Source of the DNA: Talpa occidentalis
Taxonomy: Eukaryota; Chordata; Mammalia; Eulipotyphla; Talpidae
Assembly (NCBI RefSeq): GCF_014898055.3
Contig: NW_023604295.1
Coordinates: 72,876,301 to 72,940,300 of the forward strand
Direction: 5' to 3'
DNA length: 64,000 nt
Positions 25,018 through 36,905 of the stretch are shown here, piece after piece. The first letter of the stretch is position 1, and each line of letters opens with the position of its first letter. A program made the translations under genes and the position numbers. The notes beneath the pieces were generated by a model. The model was not told the origin of the DNA. It did no database searches and saw nothing but the letters and a program-made list of their open reading frames with translations.

Positions 25018-25500
25018 ATCTGTCCATTATAGCTCTGCATTTAGCCCTTATGGTCTTCTCATTGTCATCAGTCATCCTGGATGGTGTGATAAGTAGCTGG
25101 AATTTCAATAATGAACTCCAAATTTTAGTTCTCTAATCCTTATTTCCACACTTAAATTTCCTAGCATCAGCTTGATTTCTTCACCTAGAGATGTATTATA
25201 AATATTTAAAATAAAACAGTGTAAAAGATTATTGTACAGAGCACAGGCATCATTCTTCTTCCAAACTTGCTTTTCTACTTGGATTCTCAAGTCATAAATG
25301 GCTCATCATACATCCAAATAAATATACCTGTGACATGTCTCTTTATCTCATCTACTATATTCAAGAAATGGCAAAAATATTTACTGTTGATTTTATTTTT
25401 TCTTGAACTTAGTCTCTATAACCTACAGACAGACCTGGCTCCAATCCCTACTGTTGCTTATTGGAATCAACCTTTTAACTATCACTTCACCTCCATTCAT
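25018..25500. other. unassigned DNA
   Basis: Nothing recognisable. Short frames of 60-80 codons occur on both strands without domains. Confidence 0.4.
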
Positions 25501-25937
25501 TCATGTTAAGATTTTAATATTAGTTTGGCTTCACCTTTGTCATGTTTTTTGTCATGTTTTTCTGTCTTCCACATAAAAGTGATACCATCCTGTATTTGTT
25601 TTCTTCCCTCTGACTTATTTTGCTTATCATTACCTTTACCAGTTCTATCAATGTTGATGCAAATGGCAGTTTATCCATTTTTATAGTTGAGTAGTATTCT
25701 ATTGTATATGTGTGTGAGATTTGTTTTGTAGTTTTGTTTTGTTTGTTTTTTTTTTCCCTGATCCATTCCTCTATTCTTGGACACTTAGGCTACTCCCATA
25801 ACTTAGGCTAGTTATATATTTCCTCTTTGCTTTTCTTTATGTTAGACTTATACCCAGTGTAATTCTTTCTTCCTTAATTATTTGTTGGTCTCTGAAACTA
25901 CAAGACTGGCCACGTATCTTCTGTGAGGATTTTCAGT
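25500..25937 (-). mobile_element. LINE-1 3' fragment, antisense
   Basis: Antisense landmarks are 'tgacttattttgcttatcat', 'gttgatgcaaatggcag', 'gttgagtagtattctattgt', then 'gatccattcctctattctt'. Boundaries are approximate. Confidence 0.75.
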
Positions 25938-25953
25938 TAAGCGGATGTATTTA

Positions 25954-26261
25954 TTTATTCATTCATTCATTCATTCATTCATTTATTTATTTTTGAATAT
26001 TTTATTTATTTATTTATTTATATAATAACTGGGGTACAGGCCAGATGCCCGGGATGGTGAGAGGATTCACCAGAGACAGAGCGGGGAACAGAACAGGCAG
26101 ACTAATGAAATACACTCCTGAGTGGAGCAGTGGGCAGGGACAGGAGAGATCTGCAGCACTATGTGGGACTCTTGCTGGCTGCCTGGTATCCAACCGGCGC
26201 TGCAGGCTGCAGACAGCTTCACAGCGTGGCGCTCAACAGCCTGTGCCACCAGGGGAGGCCC
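25954..26261 (-). mobile_element. tRNA-derived SINE, group M, with (ATTC)n expanded tail
   Basis: Target duplication taagcggatgtattta (25938-25953) and taagcagatgtattta (26262-26277). The left end carries an (ATTC)n microsatellite at about 25957-25983 between the duplication and the body, so the microsatellite arose in the SINE tail. Confidence 0.93.
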
Positions 26262-26465
26262 TAAGCAGATGTATTTAAATATGGCTTTTTTGATTACTTT
26301 TTTTCTGATCCTTTCTTAATTGTATCTTTAAAAATTCCACCCCATTTATTTATTCATACTATAAGACAGTGAATTTTCTGAAGAAGTATTTCTCAAACTT
26401 TGGCCATTGAACCAAGATAATCTTTTAATCATCAGAAGGAACACTTAAAATACTAGCTCCTAGAA

Positions 26466-26545
26466 TCATTTAATACATTTAATACATTAGATATATTTAA
26501 TACATTAATACATTAGATGCATTTAATATATTAATACATTATCAT
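26466..26545. repeat. AT-rich imperfect minisatellite
   Basis: Repeated 'tttaatacatta' units with small variants, directly left of the solo LTR. Confidence 0.7.
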
Positions 26546-26558
26546 GTAACATTAGGTA

Positions 26559-27148
26559 TGTTACAGGTTGTGGTAAAGGGAACCCCAGAACCCCCAAACC
26601 TGCTCACACTAAATTGGTTCTGACATCCACCACATCAAGACAAAATATATACTAGTGCATAAGACCTTTAATGGAAAGGAAATTTAATACAATTAATGTG
26701 CAACAAAGACTAGACAGGGAATTTGGTTTCCAAATCAAACACCATAAATTACCCATCCCTTTGTAGGGAAATGTCCAGCCAAACAGTGTTGCCCAAAACA
26801 GGGTCCCTGCGGCCTGAAAGCCTGCCACGAGTCGAAAGCACCTTCTGGTAGGGACCCATAGAAAAAGGGAAGAAAGGGCCCAGCATGTCTGGGACAAAAG
26901 AAGCAAAACCAAGATAAAAGCTGCCATTGTTAACCTCCCCACAGTCTCTCACCCTCATCTCTTTCAACCAGTCCAGGACCAAGAAACAAGTGTAATTTCT
27001 TCACATGTCTCTCTGCTCCATGTGCCTCCTCCAGCTCTTCTTCTGGGTCTCCAGTCTCCTCTCCAGATTCTTCTGTAGCTTCCTTCCTCAGCTTGGGTGG
27101 GGCAGGGGACGTGGCACCTCCCATTTTCCTGGGGATGACCCTGTTGCA
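26559..27148 (-). mobile_element. solo LTR, family A, copy 1 (590 bp)
   Basis: Bounded by TGTTACAGG and CCTGTTGCA, the inverted ends expected of an LTR. Flanked by ggta (26555-26558) and ggtg (27149-27152), a 4-bp target duplication with one mismatch. The polyadenylation-like ATTAAA on the minus strand (26667-26672) sets the orientation. No gag, pol or env sequence adjoins it, so it is a recombined solo LTR. A minus-strand frame of 96 codons (26652-26942) is shared with copy 2. A 4-bp duplication is typical of class I (gamma-type) endogenous retroviruses. Confidence 0.8.
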
Positions 27149-27970
27149 GGTGGAGTTCTGGAATCCATATCTTAACAAGCATTCAAGTGTGTCTTGGCAC
27201 ACAGACATTATCATAAAAACCTTTCACTAACTAAACCAGGTCAATAAGGAGCTTAATTTGATAGCTTGGGGAGGAGCTGTTAGCATAGCTTCTTAGATAT
27301 CATAGAGAGCTGTGATTATGACTACCTGGATTATGTTCTTCAAACAAAGATTTGATAATAAAGTATATTTAGTGAAATCATAGGATTCATTTTTACAGAA
27401 TCAAGTGAACCCTGAATCATAAAGTTTCACTTGGCAAGAGCAGAATTTGAATAAGCCCATAAGAAGAGAGTCCTCAGAGTTGAGGTACTGCTGTTCAGAG
27501 TAGTGGGAGCTCTTAACCACTCTGATTATTTATTATTTTGATATGTTTATTTGGCAGAGATAGAGAACATAATAAAACAGATACTTGTGTATTACCACCC
27601 ATTCAAGTCATGACATATTAAACATCAAATCTGTGCACAGCCCCAGATTACATCTCTCTATAGTATGCGATCAGTATTATAAATTTGATATTATGATTCC
27701 CATGAATTTCTTCTTGATTTTACAATGTACTATTATCACCAATCGGATAATAGTGTTACATTAAATAAACTAAATGTTTAAATTTTAATATGCTTTATGC
27801 ATCTGTGGGAATATTGTTTTTATGACTTACTCAATTTGATTTAGGAAGATCTACTTCATTAATTTTCATTGCTGTATACTATTTCATTTTGTAAACCTAC
27901 TATTCCAATTTACTTTTCCACTAATTAAAAGGCTTCTCAAATTCCACATGCTAACAAATATTGTATCTAT
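27149..27970. other. unassigned DNA
   Basis: No gene seen. A LINE-1-like antisense stretch is possible at 27590-27900 ('tgctgtatactatttcattt') but too diverged to call. Confidence 0.4.
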
Positions 27971-27981
27971 TATATTATTTT

Positions 27982-28221
27982 TTTAAAGATTTATTTATTC
28001 ATGCATACAAGAACCGGGGCACAGGCCAGATGTGCGGGAGGGTGAGAGGATACACCAGAGACAGTAGAGAACAGAACAAGCGGACTGACTGAAATACACT
28101 GCTGCAGGGAAAGTGGGCGAGTCAGAAGAGGTCTGCTATGCCATGTGGGTGTCCCCCTGGCTGGGCTGGAACCCATGCTGCAGAGGCTGCACTCAACAAC
28201 CTGCACCACCAGGGGAGGTCC
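27982..28221 (-). mobile_element. tRNA-derived SINE, group M/O
   Basis: Flanked by 'attatattattttt' on both sides. The body is shortened around box B. Confidence 0.88.
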
Positions 28222-28633
28222 AATTATATTATTTTTCTTATGTATGCATCACTTTGAACATCTCAGGTACTTCTTTCTATAAATGTCTAGTAACAAAATT
28301 GATTATGTGATATATACTCCATTCCTTTTTTTTTTTTTTCAGATATTGCCCATACCTTAAACACTACTTAAAACATTTATAGTATGCAAGCACATTCATG
28401 AGAGCTATCATTCTAGTGTCATTGTCAATATTTAATATTGTCATATTTATTTCTTTTACTGATTGAATGTATTTGGTTTATCTTTTCTAAGTGCATCAAG
28501 CATCTTTTCATTTAGCATACCAGGTTTCATCTACTCTGAATTGCATTACCATGTTTTTTACCCATTTTTCTACAATATTTGTTAGAGTGTGAAATTTGAG
28601 ATGCCTTTTAATGAGTGCAAAAAATAAATTGGA

Positions 28634-28894
28634 GGGCCTCCCCTGGTGGCACAGTGGTTGAGCGCTGGGCTGTGAAGCTGCCCTCAGCCTCTGCAGCACC
28701 AGTTCGCTCCCCAGCCGCCAGACGAGGGTCCCACATGGCGCGCAGACCTCTCCTGCTGCCCGCTGCTCCCCTCAGCAGTGTATTTCGTCAGTCTGTCTGT
28801 TCTGTTCCCCGCTCTGGCTCTGGTGAATTCTCTCACCCTCCCGTGCTTCTTACTGTACCCAGTGCTTGTATAAATAAATAAATCTTTGGGGAAA
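28634..28894 (+). mobile_element. tRNA-derived SINE, group Y
   Basis: Head GGGCCTCCCCTGGTGGCAC, box B 'ccagttcgctcccc' (altered), tail AAATAAATAAATCTTT. An 88-codon frame runs across it by chance. Confidence 0.93.
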
Positions 28895-30217
28895 AAAAGT
28901 ATATTGAAGTACTGGATTTATAAAATGAAATTGTATACAACAATGAAAATTAATGAAATAGATCTTCCTGAATCAAATTGAATAAATCACAAAAACAATA
29001 TCCCCACAGATGCTTATAGCATATTAGAATTTATACAAATATTTAGTTTACTTAAGGTAAAACTCATTTTTCTACTGAGACTTTTAGCTTTTTCTTATAG
29101 ATAGAAGTCCTTTCCATATTCTTTATTTTTGGTAAAAGCATTGCAAATATTTTCCCTAAGGCTATACATTAATATTTTTTTTTCCTTTTTTTAAGTAGTG
29201 TCTTTCACTAAAAAAAAAAAAAAATCAACTGTGTTTCATTAACATTTTTCATTATGGCATCTCCTTTTAAAGTCTTGTTTTGGAAATTATTCCTTATTGT
29301 AAAGTTATAAAAGATTCCTATAGGTTTTCCCTTAACTTTTTAAAAATTGTCCTTTTTACTTTCAGGTCTTTGGATTTGATTTTAGCTTCCGCATGTTGAA
29401 AAATGTGGCTATTACATATAAGTGTTGCCTGTGTAGGTGGATTACTTTTTTTATTGCCTATATGGTATTAGCATCTGTCCTCATATAAGACACATTTTCC
29501 TCGTCTTACTCTGCCAGGTTATTCTGCAGACCGTCATCTCCCTGAATCATCCCCAGTGTTAATGAAGCCGGGTAAAAAGCATTAACTAAGATTTCAACCA
29601 AAATTGGTTTATGTTCAGTCAGGATTAAAGACCAATGCTTTTGATGACAAGCTGTATAATCTCTTTAAATGGTATATGAATTGTTCATGTGTAATATATC
29701 CTTAGCTATGCCTAGCATCATTTACTTCAGTTTTAGTTTCACTGATGTTAATGAATGTCTCGAAGACACACTTTCCATGCTTCCAGGACTCTAGCAAGGG
29801 TAAACCTTAGAGATAAACTTCATTAGATGAAAGAAAGAATCATGACTCACTGTAGGAGTGAGCATGATTGACCATTTTCCAGGTGAATTGTAAACTGGAA
29901 ACAGAACAACATTTCAGTACAACAATCAACAGCTTCTGATGCGTGTCTAACTCTTGAACAAGCACTCTAAAATATTAATCCAATCAGAAAAATTTTATAA
30001 AGAAAATGGTTTCAGTGCACTGTATGTACAATATTAATTTTTTCCCTGAAATGAGGAACTAGGGGGATTGTCAAACTTTACCTGCTTATATACAGTCATA
30101 TACAGTTTCTGCAAGAATTTGCTATAATGAACAACAAAATACCTAATAAATATGGCTTTTGTTAAGCAAGTTCGGATTATTTAAATATTGGACTTTGACT
30201 TGCTTGGTTTATTCAAT
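28895..30217. other. unassigned, largely unique DNA
   Basis: No gene found. 29500-30060 is non-repetitive with mixed composition and may be conserved non-coding DNA, which cannot be judged without alignment. Confidence 0.4.
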
Positions 30218-30234
30218 AAGAGTATCTTATATTT

Positions 30235-30494
30235 GACCTCCCCGGTGGCACAACGGGATGAGCACCACACTGTGAATCTGTCCACAGCCTGTGCAGCGCA
30301 GGTTTGATTCCCAGCTGGTCAGGGAGAATCTCACATGGCACGGCAGACCTCTCCTGTCTCGCCCGCTGCTCCCCTCAGCAGTGTCTTGTGTCTGTCTGTC
30401 CGTTCTGCTCCCCACTCTGTCTCTGGTGATTTCTCTCACCCTCCTGTGCCTCTGACTGTACCCCAGTTCTTGTATAAGTAAATAAATCTTAAAA
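30235..30494 (+). mobile_element. tRNA-derived SINE, group M
   Basis: Exact 17-bp target duplication aagagtatcttatattt at 30218-30234 and 30496-30512. Confidence 0.94.
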
Positions 30495-30779
30495 AAAGAG
30501 TATCTTATATTTATAAATTTCCCTGAGAAAAATATTCAAAAACCCTCTATACCAAATAAAAATCAATGCCAAGTTATTAGTTTATATTCCTTTAAATTAA
30601 TGCTTTATGTCCTAATTCTCATCAAGGAAAATAGTAATTTTAAGAAGTTAAGTTTAAGAAGGAAAAAAAATAATGTATGTTTTTAGTGGTTTACCTTTAA
30701 TTATGGTTTTTTGTTTTTTTGTTTGTTTTTGGTCATCTCTATCACTTCAGCCCTTTATGCTTGAATTATGAACAAATTT

Positions 30780-31080
30780 CTAACATCTTTCTTTCTATAT
30801 CTTTCACTTCTGCTCTAGGCATAGCATCTCTTTTAATACACCAAACATTCATATTCCTTGGTTTCCAACTCATTGCCTTTGACTTTCTAGCTTCTAAAAA
30901 TAGCCTTCTCCTTCTTTTGAGAAAGGTCACATTTATTCTTTGAGAGCTAACTTAATTGTGACCTTGTTGGGAAAACATTTCCTGATTTTCCCCTAGGAAG
31001 CTCACATCTTTTTTCCTTTGTGTTTCAGTAGGACTTAGCCCTTACCTATTCTACCTTTTAGCAATAGCCATGTGTAGGTT
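30780..31080 (+). mobile_element. LINE-2-like remnant
   Basis: Motifs such as 'ttgggaaaacatttcctgat' resemble diverged LINE-2 3' ORF sequence. Low confidence. Confidence 0.4.
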
Positions 31081-31385
31081 TTTATGACCATACTTTGAGT
31101 AAGACAAAGAGGATGAACAATTTCTCAGTGTATTGGCCCATACCTGTGCTGCCCAATGCTCTAACCAACTCTGTGTTCTCTCTGAGCACTTAAAACTGAC
31201 TAAACCACAGAGGAACTGAACATTTAATTCTATTTGTTTAATTATTTTAACTCTCAATTTAAATAATCATATTTTACATAGTATACAAATGTGAGTAGTG
31301 TCTAACATACTGGAAAGAGCAAAAAATAGAATATTTTCAAAAACTTCTATTAGGCAATATTGGGAAGAATAAACATGTCAAATTA

Positions 31386-31413
31386 GGAATGAATGAATGA
31401 ATGAATGAATGAA
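31386..31413. repeat. (GAAT)n microsatellite
   Basis: Six to seven uninterrupted gaat units. Confidence 0.9.
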
Positions 31414-31739
31414 TAGTACAGAAAATGCTAATGACATTTGATTTCCAATGTCACCGAGTTGGATTTTACTCATCATCATGTTGGTGAGGATAATTTTGTA
31501 CTTTTACAACTTTTAGTATTTCCTGGGAAAAAGTCTCAGCCTGATCAAAAATATAATGAAATTATAAAGCACTAAAGAAACCATGGAGATTTAAGGTTTA
31601 TTTTTGGTGACTGCCTTATATGTACACCCAAAGAATATATGCCTGAAATGACAGCACAGCAAACATCATCTTTTAAGATACAAGCATGAAAGAAATAGAG
31701 TTGGGCCTGTGGTAACAATTCCATCCCATTTGGATTCCT

Positions 31740-32790
31740 GGACATATAATTTTATGTGAATATCTATTAGGATGGCTATACCAAAAAAAATAATAAATCA
31801 AGTATTGTCAAGGATTGTGCATTGGGGGTACTTGAAGCAGCCATTGGGCAAAACAGAATGTTAGTTTCTCAAAATACTAAATGGAATAACATATGACTTT
31901 GCAATCCCACTGCTAGGTTTATATCAAAAGAATTGAAAATAGAGACTCAACAGAAATATTTTTTATGTCCATCTTCAAAGTAGTTTTATCGAACATTTAT
32001 TTCTAAGTGATAGTAATAAACCAAATGGCCATGGTTAAATGTATAGACAAATATGATGTATACCTACAGTGGAATATTATCAAGCCAGAAAAGGAATGAA
32101 ATTTTGATGCATGCTGCCACATGGGTAAACTTTGTAAACATTATCTTAAGCAAAATGAGTCGGACATAAAAAGAAATAATAGGGCCTCCCCGGTGGCGCA
32201 GCGGTTGAGCGCTGGGTTGCGAAGCTGCGCGCGGCCTCTGCGGCGCCGGTTCGATCCCCGGCTGCTCCCCGTCCACCGGAGGAGGGTCCCACATGGCGCG
32301 CAGACCTCTCCTGCCGCCCGCTGCTCCCCTCAGCAGTGTACTTCGGTCCTTCTGCCTGCTCTGCTCCCCGCTCTGGCTCTGGTGAATTCTCTCACCCTCC
32401 CGCACTTCTGACTGTACCCAGTGCATGTATAAACAAAACAAACAAACAAACCAGCAAACAAATAAATAAAGCATGCCTCTATAAAAAAAAAAAAAAAAAA
32501 AAAAAAAATAATAAATGAGCTACCTAGAATAGTAAAATTCAAAGAGACAGAAAAAAAATGGTGGTTGTCAGGAACCTGGGGCAGGATAAGGGATGGGTGC
32601 TATTTTTAGTGAATAAAGACTTTTACTTTAGGATGATGAGAAAGTTTGGAAATGGATAGAAGTGATGGTCATGCCACTATATGAATATGCTTAATGTCAC
32701 TGGATTGTAAATTCACAAAGATTAAAATGGTAATTTTTGCTATTCATATTTTCCACATTAAAATTTATTTTGATGAATATCTATTCAATC
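31740..32790 (+). mobile_element. old LINE-1 3' end split by a SINE
   Basis: Order of landmarks: 'attaggatggctatacca', 'gtcaaggattgtgc', 'gcaatcccactgctaggttt', 'ccaaatggccatggttaaat', 'tacagtggaatattatcaag', the SINE, then 'ggtggttgtcaggaacctgg' and a 3' UTR. It is an L1M-type copy, diverged and non-coding. Confidence 0.82.
32182..32505 (+). mobile_element. tRNA-derived SINE, group Y with (AAAC)n and GCATGCCTCT tail; near-consensus
   Basis: Best-preserved head in the window. The Pol III A box TGGCGCAGCGG lies at 32194-32204 and the B box GGTTCGATCCC at 32248-32258, about 44 bp apart, consistent with a tRNA promoter. The tail runs from AAACAAAACAAAC through AAATAAATAAA and GCATGCCTCT to a long A-run. 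It lies inside an old LINE-1. Confidence 0.95.
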
Positions 32791-32799
32791 CATCTTTGT

Positions 32800-34020
32800 T
32801 CAGGTAACCTCACCAGTTAAAAAAAAAAATCCTTCCAATGTGGCCTCTCCATATGTTTTAAAGTTAATATTAAATACAGTGACAGAGAATATTCACTGCC
32901 TATTAATATTAAGGGGAAGACAATGAACCAAAAGAGAATTTTTGGAAAATGATCATACATATAATGAATCTGCTAGATGGTATCTACCATACCAAACAAG
33001 TACATTACTAGAGGTAAATATATTTTTGAAAAAGCCTTAATGATGAGTGTTGTGCTTTTGGACATGACAGCTGGTGAGGTGTGATGGAGGTTTGGGAATG
33101 AAACAAGACTGAAAATAGTAAAGTAGATGTGAAACCCCAGGAGAACTTAGTGTTGGGGCTGATACAAAATGGCCAATAAGGAAATGCCTTAGCCACCTGC
33201 ACATGCAAACTGCCAGATCAAAGACTAATATGATCAAATGGGATTACTACGGTGACACAAATGTATGCGGATATGGTGAATTACAGATTATGGAGCATCT
33301 GCTCTTTTGCTGACTCCTTGGGGGTCAGGATGTGAACAAGGAAGGGTCTTGTGTAGTGATAGTGAGAACAACGATTGCTCTTGGTGCTGGAAATACACAA
33401 ACAATGGTTCTATCCTCCCCTTTATGATCCTCCCCCCTTAGAGTAATGATTCATATTCTGATTATATTGCTTTAACCCATCCTCCTGTTTTATTACTATT
33501 AGATTTTCTAGTTAGATGCAATTTGGTATACGATGGATAACTCCTCTTTATGGATGATTATCTATATCATACTTAAACAGCATCCTGATATTTACCATTC
33601 TTTGTATATTCCTCAAAGATGAGACTGTGCAAGGTCATTAACTATGGAAATACATTGGACTGATTCTTTGGCCAAATGCTGTTAATTTTAGGTGTTATTC
33701 CATCAATTTAAATCCAGTTCTTCTTGCTTGATTCATTCACATTAAATATGTAAACTAAAAGAATCAATTTAGTAAATTCAAGATTATGGAAAGAAGATAC
33801 TTATTGTATTAGTTGATTAGAATAATTTCCCAACTACACAAAATAATCACTTTAATTCTGAGTATTGCAAGATAATTCGGGAGTATGAAAATTATTATTA
33901 ACATCCTATCAAAGAATGAGTGCTTGGAAAGAGACAGGGGAACATATCAAGAAAGAATGTGCTTGTTTGTTCTTTTTTCTAGAGGTATGTACTAGAGAAT
34001 ATATTCATTATTTTGTCTGA
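32800..34020. other. unassigned DNA
   Basis: No gene or nameable repeat. Frames near 33008-33237 (minus strand, 66 codons) show no domain. Confidence 0.4.
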
Positions 34021-34024
34021 GTTG

Positions 34025-34112
34025 ACTGGCTGCGGATTGAATTTATGCTGCAGAGACAGTGGATTGCTTCATAGTGTGGTGCTTAACCCCTTGTGCCACC
34101 AGAGAGGCCCCA
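34025..34112 (-). mobile_element. SINE head-only fragment, group O
   Basis: Only the tRNA-related part is present (about 90 bp, ending CACCAGAGAGGCCCC). The body and tail are missing. Confidence 0.75.
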
Positions 34113-34134
34113 CCCCAGGTACTTTTGATTGATT

Positions 34135-34480
34135 TTTTTTTTATTTAGATGTGATATGACATCACATCAAGTGATATTGAGATGTGATATGACATCACAT
34201 CAAGTTTAAGATGTGCAACATATTGATTTGATAGACATATATGGCAAAATAATTACCATCATAGCACTAGTTGACACCTTCATCATGTCACATAATTACC
34301 ATTTCTTTTTTGTACTGAGTACATTTAGTGTCTATTTTCTTAACCATATTCAAATCTTAGCACAGTATTATTAACTAGAAACTCTATGCCTAGTATTATG
34401 TCCCCAAGGAGGTATTTTATTTCACCTGTTTTTCTCCCATTCATTCTTTCTCCATTAAGTTTTACACTCCTCCTGAAGTA
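34135..34480 (-). mobile_element. LINE-1 3' UTR remnant, antisense, with a duplicated hairpin
   Basis: The segment 'attgatttgatagacatata' through 'attattaactagaaactcta' resembles old LINE-1 3' UTR in antisense. At 34148-34201 a 33-bp unit occurs twice, each with arms GATGTGAT and ATCACATC. Confidence 0.5.
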
Positions 34481-34867
34481 AGAATGTAAAAGAGAAAACA
34501 TAAAGAAGACATGGAGCCAGGTGTCATGGAGAGGTCCCTGCCTTCACAGGATCTTCCTGTGGGCTCCTATAAGTTTTCCTTGATTTATGATCAGAACCTT
34601 GTTTTTAATTGCTTATGCTCCCTGAATGAGCATGGCCTCTGATTTGAACAAGTCATAGTTCACTTCAACAGACATGTATTAAATGTCAGTTTCTCTAAGG
34701 CAGTATAGTAGATACCCAAGTAAACATAAGTGATCTCCATCCACCCTCAATAAATCCAGGCTACAGCAAAGAACAGCTCACCCACACAGCATCTATGGGG
34801 ATTCTCTGTGCTTCCCTCTCCACTGCTACAATTATGTATAAAAACCTGCTTACAAAATCCTGTTTCA

Positions 34868-35159
34868 GGGCCTCCCCAGTGGCGGGTTGAGTGAAGAGCT
34901 GTGAAGCTGTCCACAGCCTCTGCAGCGCAGGTTTGATTCCTGTCTAGGGAGATTCCCACATGGCGCGACAGACTTCTCCTGTCTCGCCCCCTGCTCCCCT
35001 CAGCAATGTATTTCGGTCCTTCTGCCTGTTCTGCTCCCTGCTCTGTCTCTGGTGAATTCTCTCACCCTCCTGCACCTCTGGCCTATACCACAGTGCTTGT
35101 ATAAATAAACAAAATAAAATAAAATAAAAGCTAAAAAAAAAAAAAAAAACAAACAAAAA
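34868..35159 (+). mobile_element. tRNA-derived SINE, group M
   Basis: Target duplication acaaaatcctgtttca (34852-34867) and acaaaatcctgtctca (35160-35175). The tail is (AAAAT)n with a long A-run. Confidence 0.94.
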
Positions 35160-35175
35160 ACAAAATCCTGTCTCA

Positions 35176-36120
35176 GAAAAAGCCATTTCTTCTCATCTGA
35201 GACAATCATTCTCATTTTAACTATGACTCATCAATTTTCCGCTTGCATATATTTCAACCATTTTACTGTCTTCTTTACCAACTTTGTAATTGTTTCCACT
35301 CCAGAGAAAAAAAGAAAACCTTCAATGTTTTCATAATCTTTCCTCCTCAAGTTATCTTCTTTTCAAAATAGTTCTCTTTTGAGTTAATAGAAGCGTGCAC
35401 CCCCCTCCACTTTCAGGCATTGTTTCCATAATGTGCCCACCTCCAAAGAACCCATAGTGCCCGCCACAGACCCTTGTTCTTCCTCATTCCTTTGTTCTCA
35501 TCTCTCCCTTTCCCTTTGCTACCTTTTCCCCCTGTGGCTACTCCCATTCCACCTTCAGCTTTCAAGAGTTAGTTTTTTTGGTTTGGCTTTATCTATTTAG
35601 TTTTGTTTTTCTATATTTCACATATTAGGTTATCTTTGGTATCGTCTTTTCCTGTCTTAAAATTTAGACTTGAAATAGTACCCTCATTTTCCTTTCCTTA
35701 ACTGTCTCCTACAATTTACCCTTCAACCAGTGGTGAATTTGTATAGACCTAATCTGACCATAATTATACTGCATAGATTTCAAATTTGCCAAGTCTATGG
35801 TCAACTTTCAGAATTCAACCTACATCAGATTTTTGTGATGTCCGAAATGTATCTTGCTAAAATAAGCCCTCCTTTACATTAACTTCACACTTGGCAATTT
35901 CAATTCTATTTGTGTGGCCTCTTTTTTTCTTTATCAATTTCCTCTTTATGACCAGTTACTTAAATGTTACATATCCCCCACATTCTGCTCAGGGCACTTT
36001 TATTTTCATATCCTTTATTTTCTTCCTCAATGATCTTTTTCACTGCCAGAAATTTAGCCTTTTCCTCCTGAGGAATATGATGATGTTATTTTAGTAGGAA
36101 TAGTAATGATGATGTTTATA
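35176..36120. other. unassigned pyrimidine-rich DNA
   Basis: T/C-rich on the plus strand. A short antisense LINE-1-like piece is possible at 35570-35650. No gene. Confidence 0.4.
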
Positions 36121-36151
36121 GATGCACATACAGTATAATAAGAAGCATCTG

Positions 36152-36216
<65 letters not shown>
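36152..36216. repeat. (GATA)n microsatellite
   Basis: About 16 units of gata, decaying on the right into gatc/gatt variants to about 36262, and abutting the tail side of a minus-strand SINE. Confidence 0.95.
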
Positions 36217-36267
36217 GATCGATCGATTGATTGATCAATAGATCCATCAATCGGCTGATCAATGAAT

Positions 36268-36522
36268 AGATTTAAAGATTTATTTAATTATTCCTAGAAG
36301 AACAGGAGTGTAGGCCAGAGGTGTGGTAGGTGAGAGGATTCACCAGAGACAGAGTGGGGAGCAGAACAGGTGGATTTACTGAAAAACACTGCTGTGGGGA
36401 CCAGCGATCAAGACAAAAGAGTTTTGCTGGACCATATGTAGGTCAGCTCCCTGGCTGGGGATCAAACTCAGGCCACAGAGGTGATAATGGTGAGACTTAA
36501 CCCCTATGCCACCAGTGAACCC
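36268..36522 (-). mobile_element. tRNA-derived SINE, group O
   Basis: Diverged copy whose tail side meets the GATA microsatellite. A possible target duplication is 'catctgtagatag' at 36147 and 'catctatatag' at 36529, which would place the microsatellite inside the insertion. Confidence 0.85.
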
Positions 36523-36724
36523 CCTCTCCATCTATATAGTTTGCACATAATCCTACAAATTAGTGAGAAGACAAAACATTCACAATTTTGCAGATGCATC
36601 ATGGCTTTCACATGCAAGTCTTCATGTCTAACTGGGAGAGCTTCAATTCAAACACTGTTTTGTTTGATATCAAAGTCCAGGCTCTTAAGATTAAAAGACC
36701 TACTGCAAATATATCCTTTCATGG

Positions 36725-36905
36725 CAGAAGTTCTCAACTTGGTTGCATGTTAGGATTATCTGGGGAGTTATTTTCATTTTTCAAAAATGCCACTGTCTAG
36801 TCTGTACCCTAAATCAGGAACTCTAGAGAAGTGAAACAGCCATCAATTTTTCACAACTGACTTAGGTGATTCAAGTTGGAGTGAAGATGAAAACCACTAC
36901 TCTAT
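36725..36905. mobile_element. MER5-like (hAT-Charlie) non-autonomous DNA transposon remnant
   Basis: Left end 'tctcaacttggttgcatgtt' with 'ggattatctggggag'. Right end 'gtgattcaagttggagtg' with 'gaaaaccactac'. These are the paired ends typical of this class. Confidence 0.65.

Noticed and set aside
26559..27148. Possible complete endogenous retrovirus between the two family-A LTRs (26.6 and 54.6 kb)
   Set aside because: Each LTR has its own target duplication (ggta/ggtg and acct/acct), and the 27 kb between them holds no viral gene, so they are separate solo LTRs.
32194..32258. A and B boxes considered as a genuine tRNA gene
   Set aside because: They belong to a SINE head that continues into the SINE body; the cloverleaf is not preserved beyond the promoter boxes.
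36152..36216. Regular repeats considered as a CRISPR-like array
   Set aside because: It is a 4-bp microsatellite without unique spacers, in a mammalian sequence.
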